Source: Trissonchulus latispiculum
Lineage: Eukaryota; Nematoda; Enoplea; Enoplida; Ironidae
DNA: 64,000 bases
Direction: 5' to 3'
Assembly (NCBI GenBank): GCA_030248195.1
Contig: JASAND010005544.1
Location: forward strand, 1-64,000
Program-made: the position numbers and the translations under genes
Notes under the pieces: model-generated
What the model was told of the DNA's origin: nothing
Database searches by the model: none
The model's input: only the letters and a program-made list of their open reading frames with translations
Shown here: in pieces, positions 47,771 through 58,800 of the stretch
How the letters are laid out: each line of letters starts with the position of its first letter
Position numbering within the stretch: the stretch's first letter is position 1

Positions 47771-48544
47771 TATCTGTACTCTAATAATATCAGCAACTAG
47801 GTTGACAACGGTGCTCCATCCCACCTCAGTGCACGTTTCTTCAACTTTTTCAAACTTGGATTCGACGTTCTACACTTGGCGACAATGCAGCTCCCTGACG
47901 CTCTGAGATGGCTAGGTCATAAGTATTTATGTGGACCGAATATCGGAGATCAATCTGGATACATATTGGATGGGATCGGATTGCATTTTTTATCAGATTG
48001 ATTGATATTGTCTGATTGGCGTTGTGGATAATCAGGAGAAGTTGATAATTTTGACCACAGAGTATTAATTTTATAAATGTCATACTAAATTTTACTTGAA
48101 TTCTCAATTATTGTCCAAGCATTTGAGGTAACAGAAAAATGGGCCTGCACAATTATAGGAAGCAATTATAGGATTGCAGAAAATGCTAAAAAGCTTGAAA
48201 TGCTTGCACCAAGTAGTGTAGCAGTAATTAAAAATGTGGATTATTAGCAAACATCAGAAACCTTTATTTTTTGCTTACAATATTGTTTTGTTTCGCCTAA
48301 TTCTGTTTTGTTCCGACATTTTTCTGGTTATTGCAGTGCTGAAATCTATATTGATGTCAAACATAACCAACCAAGAGAAGTAAACGTTCACTGGTTATAA
48401 TAAAGCTCTATTCCTTTATTACACCAAATTGGTTCAAAGTTTTGAGCTTAAAAAGCGGACACAGAGATCTCACGAATGTTTAGCATGATATCTTTATTTC
48501 AAAGGCACAATTGGGATTTCAGCACTTTAACTGCGAGGGTCAAG

Positions 48545-48820
48545 TCACTCCATTCTAACTTTGTCCAATTCGTTTTTCAGCCAACTAGAACTGTATTCAA
48601 GATCAACAAACCAAAGGGCGCACGTGTCTTCTTTGCAAATTGAACAACTTTTCACAGGTCCTTGTATACGCGGACGCAATGGATTGGGATTCGGTGTAGC
48701 ATTCGGCTTACAGACTTCGTCACATCTTCTGGTGAAGCCTCTTATAATAATACCAACTGCGTACAGTTCGCTACCTGTCCGTACTAGATGCGACTTCAGC
48801 AATGGTGCTCCAGAATCCTC
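48545..48820 (-). pseudogene. Gene 2 Ser exon with altered acceptor
   Basis: The exon is open to a TGA stop and reads E-D-S-G-A-P-L-L, then YAVGII, CDEVC, CSICKEDTC and SSSWLKNELDK. Compared with gene 1 the acceptor TTTAG|GGT has become TTTGG|GAG, at 48822-48818. The tail Cys before SSWL is replaced by Ser. Its duplicate is the broken orphan exon at 34062-34310. Confidence 0.68.
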
Positions 48821-50180
48821 CCAAATGCACCATGACAGTAAAAGAATTCACTATATTCATATACTGTTATCAATTTCCGTATCCCGGAACTAAATCGCAA
48901 TTGAATGGCGAATAAAGCAGGTTCTTAAATAACGGTAGCATAACTCACTACGAAGCTGGTCAATATCTAGTCCTATCTTATTCAGAAATTTGTTGGCGCG
49001 GATAGTACTCCTGCGAAACTTACACTTACGGCGTATTATCCGATAAATAGGCTGGAAATCAGGAGTTAAAGCTATTGCAAGCGTAATTCCTTTGCTCTTG
49101 TATTTCAAGTATTTCTATCTACTTAAGACTAATTTTAGTGTACTTATGAATTCTAACCCAACTATCATCAAAAGTCGCACAAACACAACTTACAAGTTTA
49201 CTGCAGAATGTCTGACGTCAGATGGACATGCAGAAATATATTACATACCATATTGCCATGAAAACAGCAACACGCACAGAAAAAATACTAACAACTGACT
49301 AATAAGCAATTAACGCTAGCGCTTATAGTTGGCTTACATTTAACAAGTCGACGTGCAGGGAGGTAGCAAAAATAAGATTTGACAAATTCAAATCCACAAA
49401 TTAGCTGATATTTAGCATCTTCCCACAGAGAAGTTGAGTAAACCGACGAACACGTCTTAAGTAAAACTTAGGGGAGATTTAAGGTCAGCAGGAATAGGAA
49501 AAAATGATAAGCCTGATATGGGAATTCAGCTGATGGTGTAGTGAATTATCGAGTTCGAACCTCGGCTGAGCCGATTCTTTACTTTTTCCGAATGAAAAAC
49601 TGAACCTCCCTCTTCTCTTCTTCCTCCTAAGACGTGGTATCGTGGCTACAAGGTTTCTTCTTGGTCCACCAGCCCTGGTAAAAGCGCTACATGCGGACCT
49701 TGCTTGCCGATCCCCAAATTTTGGCGACAAACAACATGATTACTTTACTTTCTAATAATTACTTTCTCCAAAGAAACTTTCTTACAGGTGTTTGGTTTCG
49801 ATGGAAACATTTACGCTTCAACACAACAAGAGGAAACGTATTTGGTAACGTATACATTAAAAGTACATATGGGGTGGGGACTCTGTTGTCGTAAGAAAGG
49901 GTTCCAAGTTACAACGAGCAATTACTTCTACAGAAGGAGACAAGCAAGCGTGACAAACACAGCCAAACTAAATGAGGCTTGTAGAGTTTAGGGAGATCCC
50001 TAAAGGGTGGGCTTTAGGAGATCCCCTCAGTCAATCATAATATAACGCATATGGATGAGCAAAGGTGTACTACGAAATACACACCCAACTCAAGCGTTCT
50101 CGTCGACTTAATGCATACGTTGCAGAAAGCCTGTACTTAGCTTATACAATAACACTTATAATTCCCTACAAAGCAGTAAT

Positions 50181-50573
50181 CTGGCTTATTTTTAGGCCAA
50201 AATTTAGGGGGGGCCTGCTCGAAGTTGCCCCCCATGGCTCACCAAAGATGGGGGGCATATTTTTGGAAAAATTTTGCTAATTTGTTACGTTTTTTGTGCC
50301 AAAAATGCCAAAAATCGCTAAGAAATGACTAATCTTAGGTGTTTTTTATTGTGAATAGTGAATAGTAGTGAAACTTTCGTTAAAAATCAAGGCGAAGCCG
50401 GAAAATTTTTCGAAAATTTAGGGTAAAAATGGTAAAAATTGGCAATTTTTTGGGTTACGGGGGGTTATGGGGGGAGGTCGAAATTTATAGGGGGGCTTTT
50501 CATGGGGGGAGACCTCGAATGGGGGGGAGGTCGCCGAATCTTGGGCGCCCCCCCAGTAAAAATAAGCCAGGTA
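50181..50573. mobile_element. G-rich inverted-repeat element (family G) in gene 2
   Basis: The TGGCTTATTTTTA end at the left is answered by AGTAAAAATAAGCCA at the right, each next to a run of seven G or C. Interior is rich in GGGG blocks. It lies between the linker and Ser exons of gene 2. Apparent open frames here are compositional. Confidence 0.6.
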
Positions 50574-51985
50574 ATTTCGAATCAACTGATTTTCTTCAAA
50601 ATTTTCGTCTTCTTCAACTTTTACAATACCGAAATAATTTTTGGCTTATGCTGCCCACTAAATGTCGGCAAAATCGATCAGATCCGCGATACGGACGTCG
50701 GATCTCATCGGACCGCTGAGGTCACTTCGATAAGCGATGCGACTAAATACCGAACATCGGATAAAGTAAAACATCACGTCTTTTCCAAATTACCCCCTCA
50801 CTCCTAAAATTTCTAAAACTTCACCAAATGGGTTAAAATCTGGTATAGGTATGTTTTCAACCTCGTTGAGTTCAAATGTCGCAAAATTTTTCGACTTCAC
50901 GAAATTCGATTGTTTTCGATTCGCAAGGGGGACCAAGGAGAACCGAAAGATTTTTTGATTTTTTGTCATTGGTTTTGATGAAAATTTGCATATAGAAAAA
51001 CGTGAGTTTAGCGAATACATCCATACTGCTTTTTATTAAAAAAGGCAAAAATCGCTAAAAAATCACTTTGAAAAGTTCGCTTCAGAAAAACTACTGTCAC
51101 AAGGGGTACCATAATTTGCTTCCAAAGGGTCAGTGAAATTTGACCTCCCGTTCAGGTATGGACTCCATCACTCGACACAGTTAGCACATTCCTATAACTA
51201 AATAAGGATTCAATTTTTTCTTGTCTATATCACACATACAAACTTTCCAATTAGATGTTTTCTTTCTGCGAGGCTTACTACGTTAAGTTTGGTTTTCCTG
51301 CGGTAAATTCCGTTCAGCTTTAAATAAAACAATTTAAAGCAAATTTAGACATTGGCCATTGTGCGGCAAAACGTGATTCAACTTCAATGGCAACTGTTGA
51401 TAAAATACATAATTTCAGACAAAATGGAGAACTTGACCAAAATTAGAGCAAAACACCAAAAACCGGCAAACGCCAACAAGCGACCAAGGGACCTACACCA
51501 AAACCTAACAATAATTCCCCCAGAATTCGAACCCGACTACTCGCACGCAAAAACCCAAGCACAACTGACCCTAAATCTACCCAATATGGTGAATATCAAC
51601 TATCAGCTAACTGACTTACGAATTTAGACAAAAGTAACAAGAAATCATTGAACGTTATTGAAATGTATCACTAAATTCACTTAGGCTTAGCATCTCGTAA
51701 ATAATTTATATCTTTCCTGCCGGTGCTAACTTCACAATAGTTAGAATTTTAAATATTCGCCCATGTGAAGCAAACTTTCTATGAGGATCAATTTCTCAAG
51801 TTAAAGGCGACAAAGAAACAAGCTATTTTAATACTTCGATGATTTAAGTCTTGAAAGTAAAATTTATAAACACTAAAGCTTAGTTTGTAGTTAAGCAACA
51901 GTTTCAGCTACATTAAATGGTTTCTATTGCATTTTGGGTTACAATATGTCAACTGATAGTACCCAAACGGCTGACAGTGACTGAC

Positions 51986-52176
51986 CTCAGCAATTGTACC
52001 AGCAGAACATGGCGACTCAAAAAATCCATTAAATGGTGTCACAATGAGGTTGGGGAAAACCTTGGCGAACTGCTCAGGTATAACGTTTCTGATATCAAAC
52101 TTTTTCAATTTTTTCACCAATCCGGCTGCTAAATTTGGGCTCAGGTATTCCTCATCAGTTGCAAACCTAGAAGGAA
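51986..52176 (-). CDS. Gene 2 linker exon
   Basis: 191 bp, fully open, acceptor TTTTTCAG, donor GTCAGT. It starts FPSRFATDEEYL and ends SPCSAGTIAE. It is closest to the linker exon of gene 1, sharing the SPCSAG ending and the GTCAGT donor. The exon itself is undamaged although the gene around it is. Confidence 0.68.
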
Positions 52177-52994
52177 CTGAAAAAGCACCTATTAGCTAAC
52201 TTGTAATAATATGACAATCGCGAAAGTGTTGCTCCAATTCATCCAACTGTTCCACTTTTTGAACTTTGAAAAGCTAGAAAGAGCTATGTTACGGTACAGC
52301 GTACTCTCTATCTTGCCAATGAGTATCGTTAGTCAGCCTATAAGATGGCTGTTGGGATTTCTTAGATATTAAGCGGCACTCTACGGGTGTCCTTTTTGAA
52401 AATTTTTCGCTTCTTCTTCATTTTCGCTCATTTCTTCTTCAGGCCTGCCGTTCTGGTCGGCCGTTGTCTGTCTGCGTCGTTTTTCAACTTTACATATGCA
52501 TCTGAAGTTATTTAACTGTCAAAAAAATGCTTTTTCCATTTATGTATTTCTGTAATGCGTATCAGGAACTTCCCAAATAACGGAGGCGAAATATCTTTGT
52601 TGTCGTAAGAATCTTAGATAAGCTTGATCTGATTATAACCTGACAGACATTTAAATTACCAGTTATCGTTGATTACAACTGCAACATCATTATTTAAAGC
52701 TTACAGAATATAGAAAATACAATTAGTGGAAGGACAGATATAAATGGACCAGAAGTCAGTTTGCAACTGCCCAGAGCAACCAGACGAAAATTTGACGGAG
52801 TGAGTGTTTTAGATAATATAATATCCTAAAAGATACAATTTTACGTTGGTGATAGTGCTGTTGGCTGCCCCAAAATACGGAATATTCGGCCGCCGACTTT
52901 TGCCGACGGCCTTCACTGAAAGCCGATGAGAGTAATCAGCTAGGTATGTAATATTAACAATCTCTATGTTAATAAGTTAACTATTCAAGCTTAC

Positions 52995-53091
52995 GGTATA
53001 CAGTTCCATATCCTAAAACCGTGAAAAATTGGGAAGATCCCTTCCGTACATAGTCATTTGGACAGTCCTCAGCATCATACGATCCAGCTAT
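52995..53091 (-). pseudogene. Gene 2 Asp-exon remnant
   Basis: Only the last 97 bp of the exon are present (IAGSYDAEDCPNDYVRKG then VLGYG), followed by a normal GTAAGC donor in the expected phase. The first three quarters, with the catalytic Asp, are missing. Confidence 0.65.
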
Positions 53092-55570
53092 AAGCTATAA
53101 GCTTGCTTCAGCAGCGTGGCCGTAATTCTTTATAGATATAGAAGTTATCGCAATCCATAGTTTACAAGTATCATAACACTCACCAACCTGTAGCCGTATT
53201 TTCAAAAATTCAAAGGAATTGATAAAAATTGATAAGCCATAATCCTCACATCGGTGCGCAATCGTGAAAATCAATTTTGATTTTTCCAAGTTACTTACAA
53301 TATGTACTTTCAAAAGTAACTTTAAGGAAAGCCAACCTTTTGCTTTCGTACTTCGTATTTTAAACGACAAAACTGTCCAAAAAGTCAAAGAGCGCTCACC
53401 GCACCCCAAGTATTTCAAGTTTTTCAATGCTCAAAAGTGAATTTTCAATAATACAGGGTCATTGGGTCAAAGTGCGTCATCTCTGCTTTAAAGTACTGAC
53501 TAGCAAATGAATACATGCTGTGTTGGTTTTGTCTTCATCCTCTTCATCTTCTTCATATGTACGTCTTCATATGTAATAAAACATTTAACTAAATTAAATA
53601 TGTCTAACTACATAATTAAATATCCATTTAAGCGTGTGCGGGTGTACGTGTATAATTAGGTTTTACACGTCATTATTTAGACTACTGTCCCTTACTTACC
53701 TATATCCGTAAATACAGGTAAGAGTTTATCAAACAATAATGTATGCATATTACGTTCATGCTTAACGTTTTCGTAGACAGTTCGCTGAGCTTTGTTTACC
53801 TAGACATGCAGATAAACTATGTTATTCTCCATAATTTATTTAGTTAATTCTGTTAATTGCTAAAGCAAAACTGCACAGCTAACTTTCATAGCCGTTTCAT
53901 TTAACATGGAGCTGGCAGCTTGACACTAAAAGAAAATGATACATGTGCAGCACTTATGAGTCAGCAAGAGGTGACTGATCTGTCCCTAATGGTTGTTTCA
54001 GATTATTGGTACACTCGCCTTACGTTTCTACCACTGAATTATCAAAATTCGACGAGTGGCTGCCCGCTCTTCGTCTGAGATTTTGGTCTCTTCGTCAAGT
54101 ATGCTCAGCAAGTTGTCCAATTTACAAATTGAAACAAAAGTAACAAGAATAATGGGCCTGTATAATTATAGGAAGTGTGGTATTGCAGAAAACGATAAAG
54201 TGCTTGAAATTTGTGAGCCAGGTAACGTTGCAATGATTAGAGAAATGATAATAACCAAAATTAGATAATGTGTTTTCAGCGCACAATTCTGTTTTTTGTT
54301 TCTGTTTTGTCCCGACAATTATTTTCTGGCATTTGCAGTGCTGAAATCTATTTGATGTCTAAGTAATCACAAAGACCTGTTAAACAAAATCCAAACAGTG
54401 CCCCTCGGCTTACATGTGCATCATATTGTGGCACTAAGAGAACATTTGGAACATTTTCTGTGGCTAAGATAAAGTCAAGTAACTCTGGAAGCAAGCTCTC
54501 TTAACAAATATAAATATAATGAATATTTGATGAAATATTTTGTAATAGTCAAACTTTCTGATAGTTAATTGTCAACGGTAGTTAGATATTTTAAAGCTAT
54601 GCAAAGAATATCCTGTTGTATTCCTAATCCTAGTATGTGAAAAGTGGATCAAAGTAGATTGCACTTAAAATTTTACGTTATATTGTCTGCTGACTAGCAC
54701 TTTTTGAATTAGTCTATCTGCGTTAAAATTGGTACAGTTCCTTAACAAAACAAACTTGGATAGTCCCAAGCACCCGAAAATGCTGGAACTTCTTTGGTGG
54801 AATGGGTCCCAGCACTAAACAGGTTGAATTAAGGCCAATCTGTTTAATGCAAATACGGATAAACTGTTTAAAGTAATCGGTCCACGTGCAAATAAACGAA
54901 TTAGCCAAATAAACGGAGCCAATTTTGCCTAAATGCTTAATTGCCATGACTTTATTGGTAAACTAAATATATTAAAATTAACTCATTTAATCAGTGAATT
55001 AGTCTAGTGGATGGTCATTATTCTAAGCTAGCAGTTTTCAGACAACTTTTGATTTGCGAATCCGCCTTTTCTAATATTTTAAGAAAAAAGGTCTAAGAGA
55101 ATAAGCAAACATTAACTAACGAAGAACTAACTAATCGTTAGTTCATTGGTTCATAAAAGAGGTCCATTCTTTTGTTACAATTAATTGGAACCCAGTTTGG
55201 ACTTCAAACGCCGACATAAGAACTGGTAAGAAGCTAGTCATGGAATGTTGCACTGCTGATATTTCAAATAATACATTGATTAAGTTTAGCATTATTAGAG
55301 GTTTATAAAGCTGGAGCGGAATAGCTGCTCCGATGTTGTTGTATGAAATGCATGTACGCCATCGTCATGCACTGATATTTGTCCTATCTTCAACACACGT
55401 TTTTTGTGAGGGAGATTCAACGAATTCTAGTAAATAAATATTTTAATTTTATAATTAGCAAATCTTAAAATAATGATAATGGCACAACGACGGATTATTC
55501 CCCTTTTAGGATGATCTTGTTCATTTCTACGCACAATTGGAATTTTAACACGTTAACCTTGTGAGTCAAA
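53092..55570. other. Spacer between gene 2 and gene 1
   Basis: Beyond the conserved module (53685-54060) it holds AT-rich, non-coding sequence. A 110-codon minus frame at 53095-53427 lies where the front of the gene 2 Asp exon should be but shows no S1 motif, and is probably inserted or unrelated DNA. Confidence 0.4.
53685..54060. promoter_or_regulatory. Conserved upstream module of gene 2
   Basis: More diverged copy of the same module (CTACTGTCCCTTACTTA, AATGTATGCATA, TTCGTAGACAG). The TATATAAAAG core is not kept. It marks where the 5' end of gene 2 used to be. Confidence 0.35.
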
Positions 55571-55846
55571 TCACCCCAATCTGGCTTTGTCTAATTCGCT
55601 TTTCAGCCAACTAGAACAGTATTGAAAGTCAATGAACACTACTGTGCACATGTCTTCTCTGCAAAGTGGACAATTATCCACAGCTCCTTGTATATGTGGA
55701 CGCAAAGGATTGGGATTTGGAGTGGGATTTGGCCTGCAGACTTCGTCACACCTTTTGGTGGAGCCTGCTGCAATAATTCCAACTGCATACAATTCGCTAC
55801 CTGTCGGTACTACATGTGACTTCAGCAATGGTGCTCCAGAATCACC
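55571..55846 (-). CDS. Gene 1 Ser exon and C-terminus
   Basis: 276 bp including the TGA stop. It starts directly with GDSGAPLL, then has YAVGII, a CDEVC motif, a Pro/Asn-rich stretch, a CPLCREDMC cluster and the C-terminal amphipathic segment CSSWLKSELDKA. That last segment matches the position of the final helix of trypsin. The six-Cys tail is shared by all copies in the window. Confidence 0.8.
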   Translation of the reverse strand, partial: GDSGAPLLKSHVVPTGSELYAVGIIAAGSTKRCDEVCRPNPTPNPNPLRPHIQGAVDNCPLCREDMCTVVFIDFQYCSSWLKSELDKARLG

Positions 55847-58800
55847 CTAAATACAGTATGACAGTAAAAACTCTCATTGCATGAAATACGATATGATAAT
55901 TTGATTGCAAGTATTGATATTTTAAGAGACAAAGTATGAAATAGTATTGACGGACGTGCAGAAGACGGCCGCATGAAAGTTACGTTTTTCCTGCTGCGCC
56001 TCAGCGCAGCAGGTCTCTTAAAGTTGCTCAGGCCGAGCTTCAGCACACATTTTGTTAATTAAACATGCATTTTGCCATAAATACATGTGTGCAATGGTTT
56101 AACATAGCCATTATATGATTTCTACGTGGGTTTTTCTTGCGACAAACTTCTACTGCTAATTCATACAATTACGCATATGTGTAAATAGTCTGTGGGAATC
56201 ATTCGAAACCGGAAAATTTCTGCTTTTCTTAATAATGACTAATAAAGTCTTTTAACTTTTAACTGACACCAACAATTCTGCGCTTCTTGTACCAGTTTCG
56301 TAAAGCAGAATTTGTCTTACTGTCTTCGCAACGTTAGTTTAGTATTTTGCCTAGGATTGATAGTATGCTTAAATGAGATTATCTCGTCGAGAAACAGAGA
56401 GATAAATTAGGATTAAATCATGAAAGAATATTAATTTTTTTCTGCCACCAGCAGACAAAACTAAATAGCACAATCTTTTGCAGAAAATATTACTGTATCT
56501 AAGCAATTGCCATCTCACTTATGAAAAAATATTGACTGCGCAGCAGGTTTATAATTTCATAAAATATTTATCCGGCGGACAATAAATCTTTTGCACACAA
56601 TATTGCTTGTTTAGAATCTTATTGATTTAAACTTTAAGCCTGATGTCTTGTCACGTGGTAAAAATTTCCTTATACATGAATCAGCGTATTCGCATAGACT
56701 GCATTGCGACTGTGGCCAGTGAATTTGTCAATTTAAGGGTAATTCTAAGCATTTTAAGATCGATTCTAGCAAGAGTAATTTGCTAAGTTAGAATTTATCC
56801 TGCGTGTTTGAGATGGAAAAGGACTTCATATAAATTTTATAAAAAATCAATTTAAAAGTTATAATCGACCATGCGGGAGACAATATATCTCTGTTTATTG
56901 CACAGAGGAGAGTCTGAAATCCGCGAGTCTGAAATTCATTGTCACTTCGGTTTGGATACAAACTCCTTCAAGCTTTGTGTGTCTGTAGCCTCGATAGCTC
57001 AGTTGGAAGAGCGTCGGACTGTTAAACCGGATGTCTTGGGTTCGAATTCCACCAGAGGACAGAATTTTTCGGGTCTCAGGTGCTGAACTAACAACTTCAT
57101 TTCTTACATTCCAACTCCACAGCGTGCATCTCAGTAATTTGTGGGCACGCCGTAGTTTGCGTCTTGTTAACTTGCATCCTTGTATTTGACATATTTGATC
57201 ATAAGGAAGTATTTGACAAAACTAGTTTGTGGCACCGGGATAAAGCACCGCAAATTAACACTAAACCATATCACAACGTTCTGTGTCGGATTAACGCTCT
57301 GGGTCATTTGGGTTAACGTCACCAAGTCTGAAGATTTGTTGGATAACGGTGAAAGGTTGCGTTTGGGTAAAGTGGGTCATGGGCCCACAAAGCATCTCTG
57401 TTAGAGAGGGCCCGTGAGCAACACTACTGTCAGCATGATGATGGCAGGTACAGTGATCTGAAGATAATCAGTTGAAACGACTTGTAGTGGGTAAATATCG
57501 TAAATCGTAAAATTTGTTACCTAAGGACAAAAGACTAACAGTAACTGACCGGAGCCATTGCACCAGCCGAACATGGCGACTCGAAATACACGTTAAATGG
57601 TGTGTGAGCTAGGTTGGTGATAAGCCTGTAGTATTGCTCAGGTACAACGTTTCTGAAATCAAGTTTTTTCATTTCCCCCACCAATGCGACCGCTAAGTTT
57701 GTGCCAAAGTTCTCTTCGTTAGTTGCATACCTTGAAGGAACTAAAAGAGCACAAATTAGTTAAATTGTATTAATAACTTAACTGTTACGAAAGTGTGCTA
57801 CAAATCTACCCCAACAGTTCATTTATGTGGGTGTTAGAAAATTTTTGGCCACAGCGCACTGTTCATCTTATCACTGAGTGTTATCAGCTAGCCCTTTTAT
57901 CAGCTAAACTTTTGCCCAAACAGCTTTCGATTTGACCAGTTTGGCACGAATATAAAGAATCATTGTGGGCAAGAAGTATACACTCCTGTATTCCGCTTCG
58001 TTTCAAAGAAACTGGCCCACCCCCTCCCACCCGATTTTGGCGACATCCAACAAAATACTTAAAAATTTCTCACAGCTGTTTGATTTGATGAAAAACATCT
58101 ACATATTGGCTCAGAAAAAGTGAGAGAAGACATATTGAGGAACAAATACCTCGCATTAGCTTTGCTGTAATGTGTCTGTCAAACTAACTATGGTACACTA
58201 TGTTCAGCTGTTGTATAGAAATGCATTTTATTAAGAAGCAAACTATACAGAATACTGTGCAGATGGGTTATGGAAGACTAGAATTCTACACAGATTTATT
58301 TAGGCTTCGGTGTAGAATTATAATTTTTAAAAATAGTTCCTGTACAAATTTAAACATTGCTTCCTCAAAAGCTGTGCAATTTGCACAACTTACCTTTTCA
58401 TTTTACTACTTTCTGGGTAGATTCTGTATAGACTCCCTTTATAAACAAAGCAATTCTGCACAGATTTATATCTGTTACGGGCAGATAAGCAAATTGGACG
58501 CTTCCGAAAGTGTCCAGACAGACAGCTAAATTATGCATGTGCGCAGACAAATATTCTTGCTAACTTGACGCAACATTTATATACTATATACTGTTCCGTC
58601 TTATTAACTGCTATTGATAATCTACTTATCTGAACTACGCGTATTTAGTGTTGTTTTAACGTAATCTAAAATGGAAACCATCGGTCAAATTAGCACTAAT
58701 CAAGTTTATGTACATACAAATTACAATTATATAATAAGAGATTAGACATTAAGTAAATTAGGTACATGTTAGCTTAAGCCTTAAAGCTAGATATTTTGTA

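Larger units (their letters stand above)
38008..48882. repeat. Segmental duplication, copy B
   Basis: Partner of 26163-34373; contains gene 3 and the gene 2 Ser exon. It lacks about 470 bp that copy A has at roughly 31500-31970 (junction near 46303). Homology also resumes weakly left of the blocks (25690-25760 with 37484-37550), so the original unit included the 3' spacer. Confidence 0.85.
48545..53091 (-). pseudogene. Gene 2: S1-protease-like gene, damaged
   Basis: The pieces are an Asp-exon remnant 53091-52995, an intact linker exon 52176-51986 and a Ser exon 48820-48545. The Asp exon survives only from IAGSYDAEDCP onward. The DIGLI part is absent, being replaced upstream by unrelated sequence from about 53092. 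The Ser exon keeps DSGAPLL, but its first codon reads Glu instead of Gly and the acceptor AG that precedes it in other copies is GG here. Splicing could only use the AG inside that GAG codon, dropping one residue. No His exon is seen up to 54 kb. A conserved upstream module lies at 53680-54060, as for the other genes. I infer a pseudogene, though the long open linker and Ser exons suggest recent decay. Confidence 0.65.

Noticed and set aside
47850..48107. A possible signal-peptide exon (MRIQVKFSMTFIKLILC) for gene 3, with a copy at 33441-33632
   Set aside because: The phase would fit, but the donor GTCAAA is weak, the hydrophobic core is short, it lies upstream of the conserved module, and no equivalent exists at gene 5.
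49490..49580. A possible tRNA B box (GAGTTCGAACCTC)
   Set aside because: No A box at the proper distance and no tail or target duplication; too weak to call a SINE.
50429..50807. Gly-rich open frames
   Set aside because: They come from the G-run element and have no codon structure or conserved relatives.
55990..56013. Helitron 3' hairpin
   Set aside because: The GC hairpin suggested it, but no CTRR end follows on either strand and the flanks do not show A/T target insertion.
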